From positions 1 to 64,000 of the forward strand of contig NZ_FRCT01000007.1 in assembly GCF_900143025.1 (NCBI RefSeq): 64,000 bases of DNA. Direction: 5' to 3'. The notes beneath the pieces were generated by a model. It ran no database searches, was not told the origin of the DNA, and worked only from the letters and a program-made list of their open reading frames with translations. Both the position numbers and the translations under genes were made by a program. This document shows positions 59,533 through 64,000 of the stretch, piece after piece (the first letter of the stretch is position 1; each line of letters opens with the position of its first letter). The DNA comes from Ruminococcus flavefaciens (GTDB taxonomy: Bacteria; Bacillota; Clostridia; Oscillospirales; Ruminococcaceae).

Positions 59533-60930
59533 ATGTTTTCGCAATTCAGAAAGAAATTCATCGGTGACAGGACATTCTACAAAACGGTCCTCAGCATGGT
59601 CATTCCCATGATACTGCAAAATCTTGTCACCAATTTCGTAAGTCTCATAGATAATATCATGGTTGGCAGCATGGGTACCGAGCCTATGAGCGGTGTTTCC
59701 ATAGTCAACCAGTTTATTTTTGTTTTTAACGTTACCGTTTTCGGTGCAGTCGCAGGTCCGAGCATTTTCGGAGCGCAGTTTTTCGGCAAGGGTGACCATG
59801 AAGGTCAGAAATATACCTTCCGTTTCAGACTGCTCATATGTACGGCTATAATCTTTGTCGCCGCCGCTATATTTGAGCTTTTCGGCTCGCCGCTGATAAA
59901 GCTCTTCATCAGCAAGGAAAGCGACCCTCAGCAGGCTCGGGAGATACTCGGCTATGGAATGGATTATCTGAGGATAATGATATTCAGCCTTGTCCCCTTT
60001 GCCATTGGTCAGGCATATTCCAGCATAGTCCGCGAATGCGGGGAAACACGTATCCCTATGGTAGGAGCTATGTCCGCTGTGGGTATAAACGTGCTGCTGG
60101 ACTATGGTCTTATCTTCGGCAAGCTCGGTATGCCTGCAATGGGCGTAAAGGGAGCTGCTATCGCAACCGTCATTGCAAAGACTGTGGAAGCCCTTGTGGT
60201 GATAGTCTGGGCGCACACTCACCCTCAGCGAAACAAATACATTGTTGGTGCATTTCGCGGCTTTACCATACCTAAAAGGCTTACTGCCGATATAATCAGG
60301 CGCGGTACTCCCCTTTTCATAAACGAATTTCTCTGGTCGCTGGGAATGTCCATAGTCGCACAGTGCTATTCCGTGCGCAGCACTGAGGTAGTAGCTGCAA
60401 GGAACATTTCCAGCACCATGACAAACCTTTTCAGCTCGGTATACCTTCAAATGGGAGCCTGCATAGCTATACTCGTAGGAGCAAAGCTGGGTGCGAACAA
60501 GCTGAAGGAAGCCCGTGACCTTGACAATAAGCTGCTGTTTTTTGCAGTTGCCGCCGCAGCGACCGTTGCTGTCTGTATGCTGCCACTTGCAGAGCTTTTC
60601 CCGAGATTTTACAACACGGAAGACTCCGTTCGCTCTCTCGCTTCATACATGATACTCATTCAAGCTCTTACAATGCCTATGTGGGGCTATACAAACGCCT
60701 GCTACTTCACTCTGAGAAGCGGTGGAAAAACAGGTATCACCTTCCTTTTCGACTTCGGCTTCACATGGTTACTGATGATACCGCTTGCCGCAGTGCTTTC
60801 TTATTTTACATCACTTGACATACGCATCGTTTTTGCAGCAGTTACCTTCTCAGAGATCGTAAAGGTATTCATCGGCTACTTCATGGTGCGCAGCAATGTG
60901 TGGATAAACAACATCGTTGATGATATATGA
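59533..60930 (+). CDS. MATE-family efflux transporter
   Basis: 465 residues with 12 membrane helices in two MatE repeats: VIPMILQNLVTNFVSLIDNI with MVGSMGTEPMSG in the first, and LFINEFLWSLGMSIVAQCYS in the second. These pumps export drugs or metabolites using Na+ or H+; the substrate is unknown. The start is ATG 59533 after CAGGAGG; an extension to 59479 would overlap the promoter. A long open frame on the opposite strand (59440-60450) is a shadow. Confidence 0.92.
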   Translation: MFSQFRKKFIGDRTFYKTVLSMVIPMILQNLVTNFVSLIDNIMVGSMGTEPMSGVSIVNQFIFVFNVTVFGAVAGPSIFGAQFFGKGDHEGQKYTFRFRLLICTAIIFVAAAIFELFGSPLIKLFISKESDPQQAREILGYGMDYLRIMIFSLVPFAIGQAYSSIVRECGETRIPMVGAMSAVGINVLLDYGLIFGKLGMPAMGVKGAAIATVIAKTVEALVVIVWAHTHPQRNKYIVGAFRGFTIPKRLTADIIRRGTPLFINEFLWSLGMSIVAQCYSVRSTEVVAARNISSTMTNLFSSVYLQMGACIAILVGAKLGANKLKEARDLDNKLLFFAVAAAATVAVCMLPLAELFPRFYNTEDSVRSLASYMILIQALTMPMWGYTNACYFTLRSGGKTGITFLFDFGFTWLLMIPLAAVLSYFTSLDIRIVFAAVTFSEIVKVFIGYFMVRSNVWINNIVDDI

Positions 60931-60937
60931 ACATAGC

Positions 60938-60985
60938 GAAACGCCGCCGCTTCGAGGGTAGAAGCTGCGGTGTTTCTCGTTTTGA
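60938..60985 (+). terminator. Terminator of the MATE gene
   Basis: 16-base arms GAAACGCCGCCGCTTC / GAAGCTGCGGTGTTTC with one mismatch and one G-U pair, then TCGTTTTG. Confidence 0.75.
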
Positions 60986-61056
60986 GGAATTTGTTGTATC
61001 AAATAGAGAGGATAAAGCTTTAAATTATATACAAACAAACTATAAAGTAATGTATA

Positions 61057-64000
61057 TTACTGTCCTTCGTGGAAGAAGTAAGGAAGTGCATCGTAGATGT
61101 ACCATCTTACATATCCCCACCAGTGAGTCTTTTCGATACCGTCGTTACTGTTTGCAACGAGGAAGTAGAAGTTGCCCTTTGAGAAGTCAGATGTATAAGT
61201 AAAGCGCTTTGTATCCTGCTTGAGAGGATTGATAAGTCCGAGCATATTGTTGTATGCAAGATCCTTGTCGCCTGTAGCAGCAAGTACGAAATACTCTCTC
61301 TGGCTGAAGCCTGACTTGTCGATAGCGTTCTGAACTCCCTGTACACCGCCCCAGCAGTGACCTGACAGCGGCATATAGTAAGCGCATATATCAAGATTGT
61401 TTATAAGCATATTCCATGTAGAACCGCCGCCCATTGAAAATCCGCCGTATGCACGGTGATATCTTGTAGCCTTGAGGTTGTCGAGTGAAGTATTCTTCTC
61501 AGCATATGTGGAATACTTGCCCTCAACAAATGGAATAATGCTCTGACGCATCTCGTTCCATACTGTGCCTGCTCCCATGTTTCCGTCATTTGAAGGACAG
61601 CCGTTGAATGTAGGAGTTACAACGATCATAGGCTCAAGCTCGCCGTTCTTTATCATATTGTCAAGTATATTCTGCATCTTGACATCATTGCTGAATATTG
61701 TATTCTCGTTCTCTCCGCCGCCGTGCATTAGATAGAAGATATTGTACTTCTTGTTCTCGTCATAGCCGTATGGGAGATAAACATTAAGCGACTTTTTGCC
61801 ATTGATGCCTGTGTAGCTTTCCTTAACTATCTTGCCTGCCTGTGAGCACTGATTAAGGTAGCTGTCGTTTGCACGGTACTGAAGATTTGCGTTATATCTG
61901 AAGTTTGATTTTGGAGCTGTAGTCGTAGTAGTTGTTGTGGTGGTGCTTGTAGTTGTGGTAGTAGTTGTTGTTGCAGGTGCGGTAACTGTCTTGATATTAT
62001 CGGAGTAGCTCTCGGGAAGCTTATTGGTAATACCCAAGAGATACTTCTGTATAGCAAGAGCATCGTTTGAAGTAATACCGCCGCCTGCTTCGCTTACGTC
62101 TGCATTGTATATGCCTGGGTCGCTGAGAGTATACTTGTTTGGATTTGCAAGCGACTGCATGATAAGAACAACGTCGCCCATATCTACTTCGCCGTCACCG
62201 TTTGCATCTCCCCACTTTGATACCTTTGAATCAAGTATATCCTTGAGGTCCTGTGAAGGAGCTGAAACTGTAGGTGTCGTAACAACAGGAGCTGTAGTCG
62301 TAGTTGTAGCCACGACTGCCTTAGGTCCGTCTATAACAGTACCTGCAACAGCTCCTATAGCTTCGTCAACGAAGAAGCTGTACTCGTCGGCATCTGTCTC
62401 AACATACATCTGGAGATCAGATGCACCCTCGGGTATCTTGTAATTGGTATTTGAAAGCTGTACCCACTCGCCCTTCGGCACAGCATCAACGGTAGCTATC
62501 TTGTCATACTTGACCTCAGTACCGTCATTGTACTGGAGAGTAAGATAGAACTTCTGTGAAGCAGGTCCTTCGTTATACTTTACAACCGTGCTGAAGCTGT
62601 ACTCCTGACCGCCCTTGAATACTGATGAGGAAAGTGAACGTACTGCACCGTTCCAGTTGGCTTCTCTGTCTGTGCAGGCGATAGAACCTGAACCTGCATA
62701 ATACTCGGATTTGTCAGCTGCAACCTTTGCAGAGCCTCTGCCTGTCCATGAATCGCTGCCGCTGTCGAATGTATTATGGAAGTAATAGCCGTTTTCATCG
62801 GGCTCGATGATAACAGGAGTGCCGCTGAGTACCTTGCTGCCGTTGCAGCCGTTCCATGTCTGACGCTCATACTCAAAGAAGTCGATATCAGCATAGCCGC
62901 CTGTAGTCTTGGTAGCATAGCTGTAGATACCGCTGCGGTAGCCTGTAAAGAGCTTCAGATCATATGACATTGACAGCTCCTGACCAAGCTTTGTCCAGTT
63001 CTGTCCGTCATAAGAATAGTAGAAATTAGCCTTGTCGATATTATTTGAGGAGCTTCCGTCAGATGCCACGTTAGCGAACTTGAAGTCAACCTTGAGGTAT
63101 ACCTCATCGCCGCTCATATTCTGCTCGGCAACTATCTTATTTGAGCTGTTTCCTACCTCATTTCCGCTGTTGATCGACATATATACCTTCTTATTGCCGC
63201 TGTCATCAACACGGACACCTATACAGCCGTATTTGAGCTGGAATGCGGAAAGACCTGCATAGTCACCAGCCTTCATATTTGATGCATCAAGCTTTATGTA
63301 GCTGCTGCAGGCAGGACCCTCTGTACGCATGGTAAGGGTATTTCTTGCATTGAGCAGATGTGAAGCAATAGTCTTGTTTTTCAGACGGAGCCAGCCCTCA
63401 CGCTCTGTAACCGACCATGCACTGTTATCGGGATTGTGGTTCCACTGCCATTCGAGAGCAAGGTCGTTGGTGGAGTAGTCAAAGCTGTCATCGCCTGCAA
63501 GGTCTGTGCCCTTGCCGGAACCAAGATCAAGAGTGAGCGGCGCCTTTCCGTTCACGCCCATCATAGGCCAGTCGTTCTGCCATGTTACGGGAACAAGTAC
63601 AGGGATACGTCCTACAGAGCCGTGATCCTGGAAAAGAAGTCCGTACCACTTTCCTTCGGGAGTTTCAACTATACCGCCCTGAGCACAGCCGCTGTTATAA
63701 GAACCTAAATTGGAGTCGAGAACTGTCTTGTTCTCCCAGTTTCCTGTGAGGCTCTTTGAACGGTAGCATATCTCGACACGTCCTGTACCGCTGGGCCATG
63801 CAATAATAAATATGTAGTAATAATCGCCTATTTTCTGGATATGTGAGCCCTCACCAGCAACATATCCCGTTATATTCGTCTTGAATAAGGTCTTGTCAAG
63901 TCCGCCTGACTTGAAACCTGTCATATCGGAGTTGAATTCCTTTATCTTGATCTCTCCGCCGCCGTAAACAAGATAATTTCTTCCGTCATCATCAAAGAGG
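61057..64000 (-). CDS. GH43 - CBM22 - dockerin - CE1 bifunctional xylan enzyme (5' end beyond window)
   Basis: At least 980 codons; the N-terminus lies outside. In order: the end of a GH43 five-blade propeller (EGSHIQKIGDYYYIFIIAWP, ETPEGKWYGLLFQDHGSVGR), the GH43 C-terminal beta-sandwich (LEWQWNHNPDNSAWS), a CBM22 module (FDSGSDSWTGRGSAKV to VDEAIGAV) and an internal dockerin (DANGDGEVDMGD, LIMQSLANPNKY). A Thr-run linker and a C-terminal CE1 esterase follow, with nucleophile elbow YGGFSMGGGSTW and FYLMHGGGENENT. GH43 removes arabinose or xylose side units and CE1 releases ferulate or acetate, so one protein strips two kinds of xylan decoration. A dockerin between catalytic modules is known in R. 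flavefaciens. The methionine at 63924 is internal. Confidence 0.95.
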   Translation of the reverse strand, partial: LFDDDGRNYLVYGGGEIKIKEFNSDMTGFKSGGLDKTLFKTNITGYVAGEGSHIQKIGDYYYIFIIAWPSGTGRVEICYRSKSLTGNWENKTVLDSNLGSYNSGCAQGGIVETPEGKWYGLLFQDHGSVGRIPVLVPVTWQNDWPMMGVNGKAPLTLDLGSGKGTDLAGDDSFDYSTNDLALEWQWNHNPDNSAWSVTEREGWLRLKNKTIASHLLNARNTLTMRTEGPACSSYIKLDASNMKAGDYAGLSAFQLKYGCIGVRVDDSGNKKVYMSINSGNEVGNSSNKIVAEQNMSGDEVYLKVDFKFANVASDGSSSNNIDKANFYYSYDGQNWTKLGQELSMSYDLKLFTGYRSGIYSYATKTTGGYADIDFFEYERQTWNGCNGSKVLSGTPVIIEPDENGYYFHNTFDSGSDSWTGRGSAKVAADKSEYYAGSGSIACTDREANWNGAVRSLSSSVFKGGQEYSFSTVVKYNEGPASQKFYLTLQYNDGTEVKYDKIATVDAVPKGEWVQLSNTNYKIPEGASDLQMYVETDADEYSFFVDEAIGAVAGTVIDGPKAVVATTTTTAPVVTTPTVSAPSQDLKDILDSKVSKWGDANGDGEVDMGDVVLIMQSLANPNKYTLSDPGIYNADVSEAGGGITSNDALAIQKYLLGITNKLPESYSDNIKTVTAPATTTTTTTTSTTTTTTTTTAPKSNFRYNANLQYRANDSYLNQCSQAGKIVKESYTGINGKKSLNVYLPYGYDENKKYNIFYLMHGGGENENTIFSNDVKMQNILDNMIKNGELEPMIVVTPTFNGCPSNDGNMGAGTVWNEMRQSIIPFVEGKYSTYAEKNTSLDNLKATRYHRAYGGFSMGGGSTWNMLINNLDICAYYMPLSGHCWGGVQGVQNAIDKSGFSQREYFVLAATGDKDLAYNNMLGLINPLKQDTKRFTYTSDFSKGNFYFLVANSNDGIEKTHWWGYVRWYIYDALPYFFHEGQ

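Noticed and set aside
59440-60450. 336-codon open frame opposite the MATE gene
   Set aside because: It is antisense to a clear MATE transporter, rich in Cys, His and Tyr as expected for a shadow frame, and has no ribosome binding site.

Overview
The window looks like a chromosomal segment of a cellulosome-producing Ruminococcus, closest in style to R. flavefaciens. The reasons are four large secreted polysaccharide-degrading enzymes with near-identical dockerins (first calcium loop of the DxNxDGEVDMxD type followed by LIMQSLANPxKYG), a fifth enzyme with a different dockerin, Thr-rich linkers, and Firmicute-type promoters and ribosome binding sites. Species assignment is inference from protein style, not from a marker gene.

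Layout. 1-5 kb: a two-gene (-) strand cellulosomal operon, GH26 mannanase then GH9 cellulase. 5-9.4 kb: a BspA-like leucine-rich-repeat protein, a CtpE-like P-type ATPase, and bioY behind a textbook BirA operator/promoter. 9.4-11.7 kb: patatin, alpha/alpha-toroid-like and GNAT genes. 11.8-15.9 kb: shikimate operon aroB-aroA-aroC-DUF4364. 16-18.3 kb: a GGDEF/EAL protein, tRNA-Leu(CAA), and two 114-bp tandem repeats. 18.3-30 kb: a 10-gene (-) strand exopolysaccharide operon from one strong promoter (29940-29969) to one strong terminator (18320-18368). It has two DegT aminotransferases, an initiating sugar-phosphate transferase, GNAT, GT4, Wzy, GT2, Wzx, ATP-grasp and a fused Wzz/BY-kinase, plus the remnant of another acetyltransferase. 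30-37.7 kb: VanZ-like protein, diguanylate cyclase, AraC regulator, TIR-domain membrane protein, an amidohydrolase behind a riboswitch-like leader, a GH25 lipoprotein and a SIMPL-domain protein.

37.7-43.3 kb is an accessory island: a foldback repeat, two XRE regulators, a DUF2971 gene, a MobV-type relaxase with a candidate oriT and a TnpV-like gene, and a divergent promoter pair with repeated CTAAACA operators. It has no integrase and sits just beyond the 3' end of guaA. 43.3-50.3 kb holds guaA, an HD hydrolase, a GH13 enzyme fused to DUF1653, two acetyltransferase/nitroreductase genes, a lipoprotein and a methyltransferase. 50.5-64 kb returns to plant cell-wall degradation: PL11 rhamnogalacturonan lyase, a GH141-like beta-helix enzyme and a GH43-CBM22-dockerin-CE1 enzyme cut by the window end, interspersed with a transporter, GNAT, nitroreductase and MATE pump.

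Most notable observations: (1) a 236-nt leader at 35392-35627 with mutually exclusive aptamer, antiterminator and terminator pairings, not matching a riboswitch class I can name; (2) a structured repeat family in three copies whose central stem keeps pairing although its sequence differs between copies; (3) the relaxase island with an AUA at the expected start codon and a multi-operator divergent promoter; (4) a decayed acetyltransferase inside the exopolysaccharide operon.
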